Source: Apoderus coryli (Eukaryota; Arthropoda; Insecta; Coleoptera; Attelabidae). Taken from it: 64,000 bases of DNA. This document shows, piece after piece, positions 43,881 through 54,965 of the stretch. Location: NCBI GenBank assembly GCA_911728435.2, contig OU452202.1:11759135-11823134 (forward strand). The letters are read 5' to 3'. The notes under the pieces were generated by a model, which ran no database searches, was not told the DNA's origin, and was given only the letters and a program-made list of their open reading frames with translations. The stretch's first letter is position 1, and each line of letters opens with the position of its first letter. The translations under genes were made by a program, and so were the position numbers.

Positions 43881-46800
43881 GGAACAAACAATTTAGTGGA
43901 ATTGATAGCAGTTTACTTATTAATGTGAGAATCCACAGAGATATGAACTACCTCCTAATTCCACGGAAAAACTTAATTACATAAGTTCTCATATTATATA
44001 AGCATGTAGTAACTAATCTGCATTTGATTCACCTATCCAAGTACATCGCATAATTAATTATTATTAACCTTTTATTGAGTGAAATTATGATTTTTTTATT
44101 GCCAGAATTTCATGTTGGACTCGATGCAGTCAGATTATCGTAAATTACAAAATTGTTTGCTTATGCGGCTGTGTTGCAAATATTTATTGAATGTTCTATC
44201 ACAAATTATTAATATTTTTGATGCAATCTCTAAATTAATAAACAGTTCACGGTTTAATTTCCAACATCACAAAATAACTTTTCCATAATAATAATAATTA
44301 TGCAGAGTGCCATAATTGAATAATAATGAGAGCTGGTTTAATTTAACGAAATAATTGATTTTATTTAATTGAAATAAACTTTAAAAAAGTACGGTAGTTT
44401 TTTTCCTGAACGAATCCATGTCCAAGTGGAGTAATATATTTGAAAAAAAATATATACGATAACTTTGTTTTTTGTAGTCATTATCGTTGAGGAGTTTTAA
44501 GTTGGATCACATTGCGGCGTCGAGTATTGGCAACTGCTTAACTGAGGTTGAAGAAATTTAGAATCACAAGCCCTTTCATTGTTAGTGTCTACACTTACCA
44601 GCTTCTTTACTATAAGAATCACGTACATTTTAAGATTATTTTTAACCAAGGTTTTGAACAACTTGAGAAATAAGATTTTCCCGAGTTCGAAAAAATACTT
44701 TTTTAACATCTTACCTCTATCTCAGGAGAAAAATTTAAAAATCCCTCTTAAATACTAGCAGAAATAGAGAAAAAATTACTAGGGCGCTGTAATAATAGAA
44801 TAATAATTTATTTTATGACAAAAATAAAATAAAAATTGCAATTTGTCTTTCACTTTTTGCTTTGAAATATAAGTGTAGACGTAAAACAAATAGTGCATAA
44901 TCAACAAAAACACATCAAAAGGGTTTTTGTAGTAAAATAATGGACGTCATTAGATTGCGGTAGAGGAATAATGTGGCTGGCTGCGATCGGATGTGCAACC
45001 CCCCAAAAACAAACCACTTTATCCGTCATCCGATTTGTAGTATTAGTCGTTGTTGCCATATCCACTGTCCAGCCCCATTGAACTATCCCGCAGGTCACCC
45101 CTGGGGAATATCGATGGACTTGCTTTCCCAATTTTATAAATCCTGTGGGTGGTGAACACTTCCGCCATAGGTATTTTGCAATATTCATATTTCAGACAAT
45201 TCAATCGTATACAGGTAAGGATTAACGGGCACATGGACCTGAATAACTTAAAAATTATGGATTGATAAAATACCGTCGAACATGATACAATTTAAAATCA
45301 TTATCCTTAAACTGTAACGTTCAAGGCTTTTCACTGAAATGAAGATCGAGTATAAAGCTTTTGAGTTATAATAAACTTAAAGTATTAAACAATTAAAAAT
45401 CTGTAATATAACCTTCATAATTCATTAAAATACATACATTTTGTTTTTCTAATGATATTCAGATTGACGAGTCTACAGTAATGAAATTTCACATTTTTTG
45501 TATAAAAATGTCAAACATCAGTTGAAATGGGTGTCCTTATAGTAAAAGATGTTGACATTTGGATTACTGACTTATAAGGCTGGATTTAAGAAAACACTTT
45601 TTACATATAAAAAATACGAAGTTTCGTAGTTTAAAAGGCAGATAACACTGATTTAAAATTTTAACCCAAATCACTTTATTTTATTAACAAACCGTTTAAT
45701 AATAGAAGCAATTAGTATCCCTATAGGAATCCCGCCATCTTTACGCGCCCGTTTGTTTCGAACAAATCACTTTATTTTATTAACTAAAAATTTTTCCCGC
45801 ATTGTAACTTACACAAAATTAGACGATTTAATCAAACTCAATAAGCCTGACCGCGTGTTACATGTTACAAATGTTCCAATGGAAACACAAACAAGAGACT
45901 TGTATACCACGTTGCCAAATTTACTTGTTCAAGGCTTTTGTAAATAAAGGCTGTGGATGTACTTACAATTAATATTAATAAAAACAAACAACAACGGTTT
46001 TTATATCCAAATAACCTCAGTTTTTAAAAGGTGATATATATATATATATATATATATATAGTAACAACAAAGGCTAAAAAACGTCGCATTTTTTATATGC
46101 AGATACAGTTTTCTTAAATCTCGTCCTATACTTTTCTCAATAATCCAAATTTCTACAAAAAGTAAATTAAGAACCAAAATAATAAATATTTGTTTTCAAC
46201 AATCTGTATCTCCTGTCAAGATGTTCGTAATTTTTTTTCAAATATTGTCACACCCGGTATATTGAAATAAATATATTGCATCCGGTCGAACTAGCTATTT
46301 TATGCTGATTAACAATTATTAAAAAGTTCATCAAAGTTTATACAAGTTCATGACTTTAGCATCGGTATTGTACCTAATAGACAAATTGCAAAGTCAACAA
46401 AAAACGGTCCGACCGACGCTAAGAATAGACAATTGCATTGGTCGATATTCGAAAGAGTGGTAAAAAGTAAAGTTATAAATATTGTTGTAACAGGAAGTTA
46501 CAGGGGATTTTGATTTCCACTTCGGTGTAGTAAAGATTGAAGAGAGCGGTTGGAGACATAGCGGCTCGGACCATGAAGTCTCCCCGCGTTGGAGCATATG
46601 TGTCCGAATGCTCCGCCAGGTTCTCTAACCACAAAACTCTTTTTTGGGGTTCTTGAGTAGTGTCTTAAAGTTTTACGGTTTGTCAATGCGACTTTATAGT
46701 ACTAGTATTAATAATAAAATTTATTTGTCCTTTTTTTCATTGACTTGATTTTCTGATATTTTCAATAGTTGATTTAATAAATAATAGTAAAAGTCATTTG

Positions 46801-47559
46801 ACTTTCAATTCAATTTTAATATAGTTTTTTTTAATTTAATCAAATAACTATTAACTGAGAGACGCCGCTCAAATACAGACCGTCACTCGTTTACGAGGGA
46901 GAATCAATAAGATCCTCTTTCGTGAGCGTGATGTAAGTGGGCGATTCTCGAGTAGCTCAACAAGCCACGCGAGCCAATTTTTAATTATTATAATTATTAA
47001 TGGTTTTTAATACTTATTCTTTTTCTATTAAATTGATTTTCATATTCTTAAAAATTTATTTTTTGTGACAATATCACTACCAAAATGCTTTTCTAACCGT
47101 TGGTGGAAAATGCCATATCTGTTATATCAACTATAATTTAAAGCTTTCAGCGCTCCCTCTACATTACTGTTATTAAGATAATTAAAAATTTGACGCTATC
47201 TCTTTGGAATGTTTTTCATGTTCATTAACAATGTAAATTACAAATCAATTTGATGATATAACACCCTAATTAAGCGCGTATGCGTAAAACAACGGTTTTT
47301 TGATCAAATTTTGCTATTTGTTGAAAATAATATGATAGTCATAATCTCTTTATGATTTTAATCGAATTCGAGAGGAAAAATGATTTCAGGATTATCTCAA
47401 TGAGCTGAGATGCAAATAGTTTTTTAATACGAGGCAGGTGAAAAGTTTCCGGCATGATAAAAAAATATATTTGGTTTTTTTTTCGGTTCATTTTTCAATA
47501 TACATATTTAAGTTTCATAAAGACTATTAAAATTTTCACAATAGTTTTCAGTTTTACCA
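43881..47559. other. Long intergenic stretch, no gene supported
   Basis: Includes an (AT)n microsatellite at 46034-46060 and locally GC-richer segments at 44930-45240, 46500-46690 and 46860-46980. The minus frame 44901-45188 (95 codons) lies in the first of these but shows no motif I recognise. The higher GC could mark unrecognised exons or old repeats. Confidence 0.35.
46034..46060. repeat. (AT)n microsatellite
   Basis: About 13 uninterrupted AT units. Confidence 0.9.
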
Positions 47560-47992
47560 TCTTCTAGTGCGACTCATCATGCTTCTCAAAATATATACTT
47601 TTATATACAGCATGGATAACCTCCGAGCCAAGAGTCGTTGTGGGCAAAATCAGAATCAATTCCAACTTTAGTTCATTGATTTTAGTCATCGCAACGACCA
47701 ACGTACCTGTATATGTAATCATTTTTTGCACTTCCTCCCTCAAGCGTTGCAATAATTCTGCGTAGTATTGGCCAACGATGCTTTAATCTTTTTGAAGGTA
47801 ATGACTGAAACTACTGTTACTGGTACAGTTGTTTTGACGATGGTCACGAAAAACAACCCGCTCTTTACAAATGTTGTGTTAACTGTAAGGTCATATAATC
47901 GACATAAAACAGTTAAAATATTTTCCTGTGAATATTTTTTATCGTCTAAGTAATAACCCGGAATATGCATACCTAAAGGCACACTATTTCTG
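47560..47992 (-). pseudogene. Possible multi-TM receptor exon(s), broken; identity uncertain
   Basis: A good splice acceptor (TTTTATTAACAG) precedes a minus frame beginning NSVPLGMHIPGYYLDDKKY and open for about 80 codons to 47740. It is overlapped in another frame by QYYAELLQRLREEVQKM..KLELILILPTTTLGSEVIHAVYKSIYF, ending at 47564. The second part has a hydrophobic segment and then a G-S-(x)V-x-x-A-Y-x-S pattern loosely like insect odorant receptors near TM6. The two frames would join through one frameshift around 47745. I do not recognise the family with confidence. It could equally be chance frames in a locally GC-richer segment. Confidence 0.25.
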
Positions 47993-48424
47993 TTAATAAA
48001 ACGAATTTAAAACTAAAACTACCAAAATGTTCCTATAAAGAATCGAGTTTCGAGCCATTTTGGTTCGTCTATTCAAGCAAAACGGTTTCCGAGGTGGGTA
48101 CATTGTTAATTGTATTTCTGTTCTGCTGCACTAAGCTTATAATACAAAAGGTATAATTGCCAGCATAAAACGTTAACTTTATGTTTGAGTTTGTCGTTTA
48201 AATATGAGCCAAATTTCCCTAATGCTGGCGTCCGCCTGCAGATAAAAGATAACAGATTAGTTCCTGGAAAAGATGTTTGTGACACGCGCTACGAACTGTG
48301 AGACAAAATTGGGAGCTTTAGGTAATTAATAATTTCCATATGTGCATGTATTATTAATATGACTCAAATGGAATCCTAATACGATAGATTTATAGAGCAA
48401 AGTATGATGCTTTTATACTTTTGC
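47993..48424. other. Intergenic, no gene seen
   Basis: If the receptor-like exon is real, earlier exons would lie here or beyond. None was recognised. Confidence 0.35.
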
Positions 48425-48945
48425 TCTATTTTACTTTCCTGCACAGGGAAAATATTGTGAACGTGCTAAAAAAAGTTTGATTTTCAAGTTCATTGAGACG
48501 ATTAAGACCATTTCCAGATGGAAGTCTGTCTGCCTGTGTGTGTGTCTGTCTGTCTGTCTGTATTCTTCCACGATAGCGCCTAAACGCTTCAACCAATTGA
48601 GCTAAATTTTGGTGTATGAGTTTGGGGGAGACCTAGGATGAACCCATTAGTTTTTGGTTGAAATCGCTTCAGCCCTGTGATAGGGGTGGACACAACCGCC
48701 AAATTTTCAAATGCAGTAGGGATCGAGTGATACATCATTTTAAAGCATTTTTTATCTGCTTTGCAGCGATAGTTTACTTTTTATATTTGCCCCCCTAATT
48801 CTCGAGAAAATTGTATTTAAAATTTCACCAGTTAGGTATTTGAAACCTATTATTAGAATATAATACAGTCATTTGATAAAGGGTTTTTGGCGTCATTGAT
48901 AGAGCATGCGCTTCGGATGCGGAAGGTGCTGGGTTCGAAAATATG
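48425..48945 (+). repeat. Family S copy D (head and most of the tRNA module)
   Basis: Starts at CTTTCCTGCACAGGGAAAAT, carries a GTCTGTCTG microsatellite (48523-48562), then TAAACGCTTCAACCAATTGAG, AGTTTTTGGTTGAAATCGC, GATAGGGGTGGACACAACC and CTCGAGAAAATTG. It ends inside the tRNA module just after the B box start (GGTGCTGGGTTCGAA), so the tail half is missing. Closest to copy A. Confidence 0.8.
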
Positions 48946-49109
48946 ACATGACATTCTGAGGCTTGGTGGTGTTGACTGAGTGTTGTGTAAACCTCTAGCC
49001 TTATGTTTTACTCAGGAATTATTATCAGGAAAATAAAACACAAGATTTCAGTGAAAGTGTAATATAAAATAAACAAAAATCAAATAAGCGGGTACTAAGA
49101 AGCTTATAA
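48946..49109. other. Short spacer
   Basis: No feature recognised. The last eight bases (GCTTATAA, 49102-49109) are the probable target duplication of the next element. Confidence 0.4.
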
Positions 49110-49509
49110 CAGTGGCGGCTATTCAGGTATTCAGTTCCGTTTTAATAAACCCCCCAGACGTTCACCCATCCAAGCTGTAGCCGCGCCGCGCTCCACAAAG
49201 CTGCACTTCGACGGTCGTCACTATATGATCCCGTCTAGGCTACCCGGCCTGGCTTATGGTTATGTTAGATATCTGGTTGCATGACGACGGGTTATGCGAC
49301 TCGCGGCGCATTGTATGTGTGCGTGGATCTCCTACAATTCGGATAGATATTAGTTTTTTTTTATTATTATTATAGTGATTTAGTTGGTTTTCGTTTGTGT
49401 ATTATTATGTCAAAGAAAACATGAGCTTTTAGGATAAATTTCCTTTGAACTCAACATTTTTACATCAGTAATTTTGCCGTTTCTTGTTCCCTACACTACA
49501 CCGCCACTG
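49110..49509. mobile_element. hAT-like MITE, 400 bp, CAGTGGCG termini
   Basis: CAGTGGCG at 49110-49117 and CGCCACTG at 49502-49509 form short inverted ends. Flanks GCTTATAA (left) and GCTTAGAT (right) match at 6 of 8 positions, compatible with an old 8-bp hAT target duplication. The internal 49140-49330 segment is unusually GC-rich for the window and non-coding. There is no transposase, so the element is non-autonomous. Superfamily assignment rests only on the termini and duplication length. Confidence 0.6.
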
Positions 49510-49689
49510 GCTTAGATTTAAATTTATTTTATTGTTTATATATTTATTAATTTTTTTTACCAGTTTTAAAGAAATTAGCGATTTAAACTCTTCAACTGGA
49601 TGGTACCACATCATTTACTGCTAGCGTGCCAGTATTTTCGATGACAAATATACCTCTGTCCTCTACCTTTCCTGCGTGAAACGAACTTA

Positions 49690-50090
49690 AAAAGTTGAGG
49701 TTTACCGATGGTTCAAAAACCAACTAAAGTGCAATCGGAGTTTACGGAAGTATAGGCCTAAAACTCAATGTCTTTCATAGAACTGTATTTCAAGCAGAAG
49801 TTTTATATCCACTGTTTTGTGTTCAGATTTGCTCATCAAGACTGTCAAAGAAGGGTCTCGAATATTGAGAAAAATAATAATCTTACTTCGGTCCGGATTC
49901 TTGGTCACTCTAGTACGGAGGGGGATAAGACGGCCGACCACTATTTGCCTAGACAGAGAGCTGAAAGGTAATTTCCATAGCGATCAGTGTCGCCTAAAGG
50001 AGCCAGGCAGATTTTGGGCATAGGTAGATCTCATCCGCGATGCCTAGTAGGAAATTTCCAAATGCCGCTTGTACCTGGAGGAGGATGAAA
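49690..50090 (+). pseudogene. LINE RNase H domain relic
   Basis: In successive frames: a TDGSKTN motif (the first RNase H Asp box), GVYGSIGLKLNVF, TVFQAEV (the Glu box) and, in the frame at about 49890-49950, ILGHSSTEGDKTAD (the GHSxxxGNxxAD box near the last catalytic Asp). This order is that of the RNase H domain at the C-terminal end of several insect non-LTR retrotransposons. Frameshifts and stops separate the boxes, so it is dead. No RT motifs are seen just upstream; the hAT-like element lies there. Confidence 0.7.
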
Positions 50091-51886
50091 CTGTGGAACT
50101 GGAGTATGTATGTTTTCCTGTCCAATATGTTGTACTAAATTTAGTTTTTCTAAGCTATAGTATAATTTAGATATTTATTTTTTTCAAACTTTGAAACCCA
50201 ACAAATTGCGTTAATTCACCATGTCGGCCCTTTTACGAAACAACCTGAATATTTTATACAATGGGAAACCACTAATGATAATAATAATAATTTAACTCTA
50301 CGTTTGTGGTTCACATACCTATAAAGCCATATAGTATCATGTTGTATCAGGCTATCAAGAATGCTGAACTGGTAGGTATTGATTGATTTGTACGTTTAGA
50401 ATTATTCTAAACTGTCGAATTTCATTCGACCCGAAAACAATGTGTATCCAACTGGAACTAACTAAATATAGAGGTATAGCAAAGGCAATGCAACATGCCT
50501 ACCAAAAAGCATTCTTCGCCAGCCTAATCTTTTTTTCATTACTCTTTTTGATCACAAACACAACAAGAGAAAATCTCGTTTTGAACAAAAGGTTGCATGC
50601 GTTAATTTAAATTCTATCCAAAATAAAAGTTTGAGTTTCCTGTTATTTGGTTCTATTTAAATGCTTTCACTGAAAGGTATTGTTTTGTTATGTTGATTGC
50701 GTTTATATTAGGATGAAATAGTTTTCAACATTTCCAATGAAATACCTTCTAAATAAAAAATTTTTAGAATGAGTTTGGGTTTTGATTAATTTTCAACCAT
50801 TGGGCAGCATGCAACTTAAAATATTTACGTTATTGTATTATACAGGGACGTCGATAAAGTTATGAGCAAAAACTCGTATAGTTTCAGTTTGAAATACCAA
50901 AATGCTTACGATCGTACCGGTTTAAGCAAATGTGTGAACTGTTGCTTTTTTGTTTATTTGAAAATTATTTTCAAATAAATTATTTACCGACACAAATTCC
51001 TTTAGTTATGATTCTTAATAAATGTTTTTGCTGCGCAAGATATGATATAGTTAAATCAAGCACGTTCATTTTACATTTCTAGATTTTCCTAACACTTGGG
51101 TATCATCTATTCCACTGCTGGTATTTTATTTATTGCAAAATATGCCCCGATATTTTTCAAACGTTTTAGCAAAAGAAATCCTAACCTAAACGAATTGTTC
51201 GACTTATAAAAATACTTTCAGGATATATGATTCTCAAAGTATATTAAATTATTATTTATTTTATTTATTAGGTATTATTAAAGAATCAATAATTATGTAT
51301 TTATTAGACTTTATTCATGGTGGATGGTAAACATTTGGTCGACTTAAATTTGGTTGCCAAAATTACAGTTTATTTACAATAGTTTGTAAATTCCAAATAT
51401 TTGTAGCCACTCAAAAGGCAATTTTTACCTACTGTAATGTCCATTATACCCACTCAAGAGATACTGCCACGAAACAATTCGTTAAAAGTCAAAATACATC
51501 GTGTTCCACTCATCAACAACAACCGTAAAACAAAGGTAAAAAACCAGCCAATTTATGTTCCAATAATAATCATATAAAAAAACTGCTCCCATTTGATTAA
51601 TTTTTTAGGGAATATTACACACGACGCCGACGGTAAAAAGCTTTACCTGCTCGTGGAATTACCGTTTTGGACTTGCAGCTAAAACAATATTATTTTTCTT
51701 ATACATATAACAAATAACTAGTTTTTGACTTAGTTTCACATAATTTGGTCTAACTTTTATTTTTGTTCTAATCAAAAGTAATTATTTTTGAGTCAATTTA
51801 ATTAAAAAAGTAAAAGTTTGCCATTATGCATATTGAATTCGTAAATTACAAGGGCAAAAGGACTACACCGCGACATAGTAACGATA
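50091..51886. other. Intergenic, no gene seen
   Basis: AT-rich. A short ATAATAATAATAATTTAAC patch lies near 50277 and a degenerate TATACAGGGACGTCG near 50841. No gene recognised. Confidence 0.4.
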
Positions 51887-51926
51887 GCATAATCAAAGAT
51901 TAATGTACATTAATCTTTGGCATAAT
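51887..51926. repeat. Micro-palindrome with 7-bp flanking duplication (copy 4, 26 bp, perfect)
   Basis: The palindrome at 51894-51919 is perfect (half-site CAAAGATTAATGT). It is abutted by GCATAAT at 51887-51893 and 51920-51926. It is the shortest of the three copies sharing this terminus; the 28- and 36-bp copies differ mainly by extra bases at the centre. Confidence 0.8.
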
Positions 51927-52866
51927 TATCCACATTTGCGCCCCCTACACAGATGAGGCTTCACTACTGCAGCCATATTATTTCGTCTATATAGGTACTG
52001 TCCATCTAATACCTATATACATGTGCAAGCAATGGCGATTGCGCATCTCTTATAAGAGCATATAGTAAGTATACGTGGTTATTGAGCATAGAGGCTAACT
52101 TCCACATAAATGCGCATGTGCAGTGAAAGAAATTTTTAAATACATATTACATAGTACCTACTTGTTTATTTTAGAGTTTGTTTTTTTATTGCATTTAAAC
52201 TAATTTTTAAAATCTATAAAATTTTAATAGATAATTGAAAACTAAATCACGAATTCGAATAATCTAAAAAATAATCAATACATCCACTAAATAATCACAA
52301 TCACAATAAACAATAACAACAATAAACCCAAATATAACTCAGCTGTTGTTTGGACACCCTTTTACAAAAAGAAAAAAACAACTTTAATAGTTAATAAATC
52401 TACAACTTAAACATTTAACTTGAGTACGTAAATTTCGTTTATCACAAATGACAAACACCTTTGTCTTCAAATGCTTTTCAGGAAAATAAACATCATCTAT
52501 TATAATACTGTGGTATAATACAAGCACCTGCGTCTAAAATGTTTGTTGTCGTTGTACTGAGAGAACCCTCAATACAGAAGATTAAAGCCAAACAAAATAA
52601 ACAGGGTAGTATTTTGTTAATATTTGTGTCTAAACCGCACCGACGCAAACTGTGTATGTTTAATATAAACATTCCATATAAAAAGAAAATGTTCTGACGC
52701 ATTTTGTGATATTTAATAATGTCTAAACATAGTTGGAAATTCATATGCAGGTTAGTTAGTTAGTTCAGTTTAACACCTCTCTCATTTATCAAAAACAGCA
52801 TACTAGCATAACATAACTTGTAGATTGTTTTATCGGAGTCGTTTAAGCGGTTTGGCCTTCCCGCAT
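51927..52866. other. Intergenic, no gene supported
   Basis: A minus frame at 52493-52744 contains a hydrophobic, signal-like stretch (ILPCLFCLALIFCIEG), but I recognise no family. It could be a 3' exon of the neighbouring small peptide frame or chance. Confidence 0.3.
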
Positions 52867-53037
52867 CTATGAATTGCCCAGCTGTCCCACACTTTTCATG
52901 AAGTTGATGATTTCTCTGGCGGCTAAATTCCTTGCCTCGTCGGGTGTTAGAGTCACCCCTCCAAGGTGTTTTAGCCTTTTGCAGAAAAGTGCCATAAGAT
53001 AACTTAGAATCATAGTTGACAATAGCACAGCTAACAT
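52867..53037 (-). CDS. Candidate small secreted or membrane peptide, 56 codons, unrecognised
   Basis: The minus frame from 53037 begins MLAVLLSTMILSYLMALF, a good signal peptide or single TM helix, followed by a charged tail CKRLKHLGGVTLTPDEAR..EIINFMKSVGQLGNS and a stop. The tail looks helix-forming and is not repeat-like. The region 52840-53230 is noticeably GC-richer than its surroundings, which in this genome often marks coding or conserved sequence. The frame is open upstream to 53124, and an upstream exon is possible. I recognise no family, and a GGTTG tandem run sits just 5'. A short ORF of this length can occur by chance. Confidence 0.3.
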   Translation of the reverse strand: MLAVLLSTMILSYLMALFCKRLKHLGGVTLTPDEARNLAAREIINFMKSVGQLGNS

Positions 53038-53539
53038 TGCGTGTATGTTAGGTTGGGTTGGGTTGGCTAAAGTAGTAGTCTTGACCGTATGGTACACGGA
53101 CGGGGCCTTGGTCGATCCGTACATAAGTACGCGAAATGCCCCGAGATGGCCTGTTGTATTCTTTTATGTTGTTTTGATTGGCCGAAACTCGTTCTGTTCG
53201 GAGGTACGTACGAATCTGGCAGATAAAATACGGTAATTTTATTCTTAGTGTACGGTAAAGTTGTTTCAGAAAGTTCGCAACCCTGTCTAGAAGAATTAGA
53301 CAAAACAATTATTCAACAGCCAGGACAAGTAAAGCCACAAGGTAAAAGTATTACAGTGGCTTAGGGTAAAATTAAAAGATCTGCCGAAAAATTACGATAA
53401 TTTTTTAAGGATAGTAGTACACACTTATTTCGTAAAATATTGTTTAATACAACGCATGTTATTTTATTACGTAAAATTCCTAAATTATTTAGGAATATTT
53501 AACGTAATTTTTGCCCTATTTGTGTGCCCTTAAATTTTA
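53038..53539. other. GC-richer segment then AT-rich spacer
   Basis: 53040-53230 keeps elevated GC with overlapping open frames on both strands, none assignable. 53046-53064 is an imperfect TTAGG/TTGGG tandem run. 53240-53540 is AT-rich with nothing recognised. Confidence 0.35.
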
Positions 53540-53775
53540 ACAATGAGTACCTAAGTGCTTTTCATTTTTTTATAATATCTGTAAAAATAATGTCAGAAAT
53601 AAATAAAAACTAAAATCGCAAAAAATCGTTTTTCAAAAATTCTCGAAAACGGCTAAAGTTACTTTAGTTTTGAAAACACCATTTAAAAGGCGTTTAAATT
53701 GTACAATGACAGACAGTGTAACTCCTACCGTTTCCAAAACTCCAATATTATCCCATTCTTATCTTGGACGTAGTG
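53540..53775 (-). mobile_element. Partial arm of the CACTGTGTCC foldback family
   Basis: Matches the right arm of 12164-13311 from the TGCTTTTCATTTTTTTATA block to the terminus (CTTATCTTGGACGTAGTG, then TA). The inner half and opposite arm are absent. It abuts a family S copy directly. Confidence 0.75.
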
Positions 53776-53776
53776 T

Positions 53777-54215
53777 ATATAAAAAAATCGGTTATGTCGC
53801 CCCAAAACTTTCCCGACAAGTTATAATATAATCTAAATGTGACTTGCGTAACGAATCACAATATTAATAATAACTATTATTATAATAATTGTATTATTTT
53901 TATTATTTCCAATAAACTAACGTAACAAACGAACTACTTTATTCAAAAAAAAAATAAATAAAAAAAATTGCCAGTGCTGGGATTCGAACCCAGGACATTC
54001 CGCATGCGAAGCGCACGCTCTATCAATGACGCCAAAAACCCTTATCAAAATACTTTATTATATTCTAATAAGAGTTATAGGTTCCAACTACTTAACTGGT
54101 GAAATTTTAAACGCAATTTTCTTGAGATTTATATAGGCCAATATCAAAAGTAACCTATCGTTGTAAAGCACATAACAAATGCTTTAAAATGATGTATCAC
54201 TCGACCCCCACTGCT
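53777..54215 (-). repeat. Family S copy E, tail, tRNA module and part of head
   Basis: On the minus strand it comprises the tail (inverse of AACTTTCCCGACAAGTTATAA near 53807), the tRNA module (inverse of GGATTCGAACCCAGG at about 53980; module 53968-54045) and the head up to the CACTGCTATTTGAAAA block. There a LINE interrupts it. The remaining head end is at 54905-54965. Confidence 0.8.
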
Positions 54216-54904
54216 ATTTGAAAAATGATCTTGATCGTCTTAAGAAACCTCAAAATGGTTATATCCATCAGAAACTGGCAGGGTGTTTGTACTCCAAAAG
54301 AGATCAATCGGGTGTATTCTTAAATTACCCTATAGGACTACTTGAGAGACACTTTCAAAAACAACGGTTTCCTCACAGTTCCCTCAATTTAGCTGTACTA
54401 ATTACATTTAGACATAAAAATTCAATACCTACACGCGGAGATAATCACGATTACTTTACTAGAGGAAGATATGATTTGCATCTACCTCGCCCAGGACAGG
54501 AATTTTTTAAAAAATCGCCAAAATTTTCTGGTCGCTATTATTATAATCTACTCCCTGAAGATCTAAAAAGCTGCCACCCTGATACTGAATTCAAAAGAAA
54601 ATTAAAATTCTTCTTGACCGATGGCGCATTCTATACCTTACGGCTGCTGTAGAGGAATTGCTATTGTAAGTGTAATATGTATTATTTTATTGTATGTATA
54701 TTAGATTAGTGAGTTATTTTTGTAATTTCAAGTATATACAAATTTATTGTTTTTAATATGTGACAAAGACTATTATAAATAACTAGGGATATAATATGTT
54801 TGTATTATGGTCTAACTTATATTGACATTAATTTATGCGTCTATGTCTTGACGTATCTATGTACACAAATGTACTATTTTTTTACAGAAATAAAATATTA
54901 TTAT
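54216..54904 (+). mobile_element. 5'-truncated LINE inserted in family S copy E
   Basis: From the junction after CTATTTGAAAA to a (TTA)n tail at 54893-54912 that follows AGAAATAAAATA. The tail faces right, so the LINE is on the plus strand. Relative to the other S copies, about 200 bp of the head is missing at the insertion site. This is therefore insertion plus target deletion, and I could not find a clean duplication. Confidence 0.75.
54218..54652 (+). pseudogene. LINE reverse transcriptase C-terminal end
   Basis: A 144-codon frame with PIGLLERHFQKQRFP, FRHKNSIPTRGDNHDYFTRG, KKSPKFSGRYYYNLLPEDLK and FKRKLKFFLTDGAFYTLRLL. This is the C-terminal pattern of Jockey/CR1-like LINE RT proteins (TRxxxxxx..YNxLPxxIK..FKxxLKxxL). 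The predicted Met at 54218 lies at the insertion junction and is not a genuine start. The RT palm and YADD are absent: it is a 5'-truncated copy of a family different from that at 22060. Confidence 0.75.
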
Positions 54905-54965
54905 TATTATTATCTCAAATTTGTTTTTAGCGCGTTGACAATATCCCTGTGCGGGAAAGTGAAAC
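54905..54965 (-). repeat. Family S copy E, head end
   Basis: TCTCAAATTTG, TTAGCGCGTTGACAATATCC and CCTGTGCGGGAAAGTG correspond to the first bases of the unit (inverse of CTTTCCCGCAYAGGG). This closes the copy begun at 53777. Confidence 0.75.

Noticed and set aside
44901..45234. Overlapping minus frames of 95 and 63 codons in a GC-richer patch
   Set aside because: No motif recognised. Open frames on both strands here suggest composition rather than coding.
53046..53064. TTAGG-type telomeric repeat (also near 59644)
   Set aside because: Only two to four imperfect units, internal to the sequence; not a telomere array.
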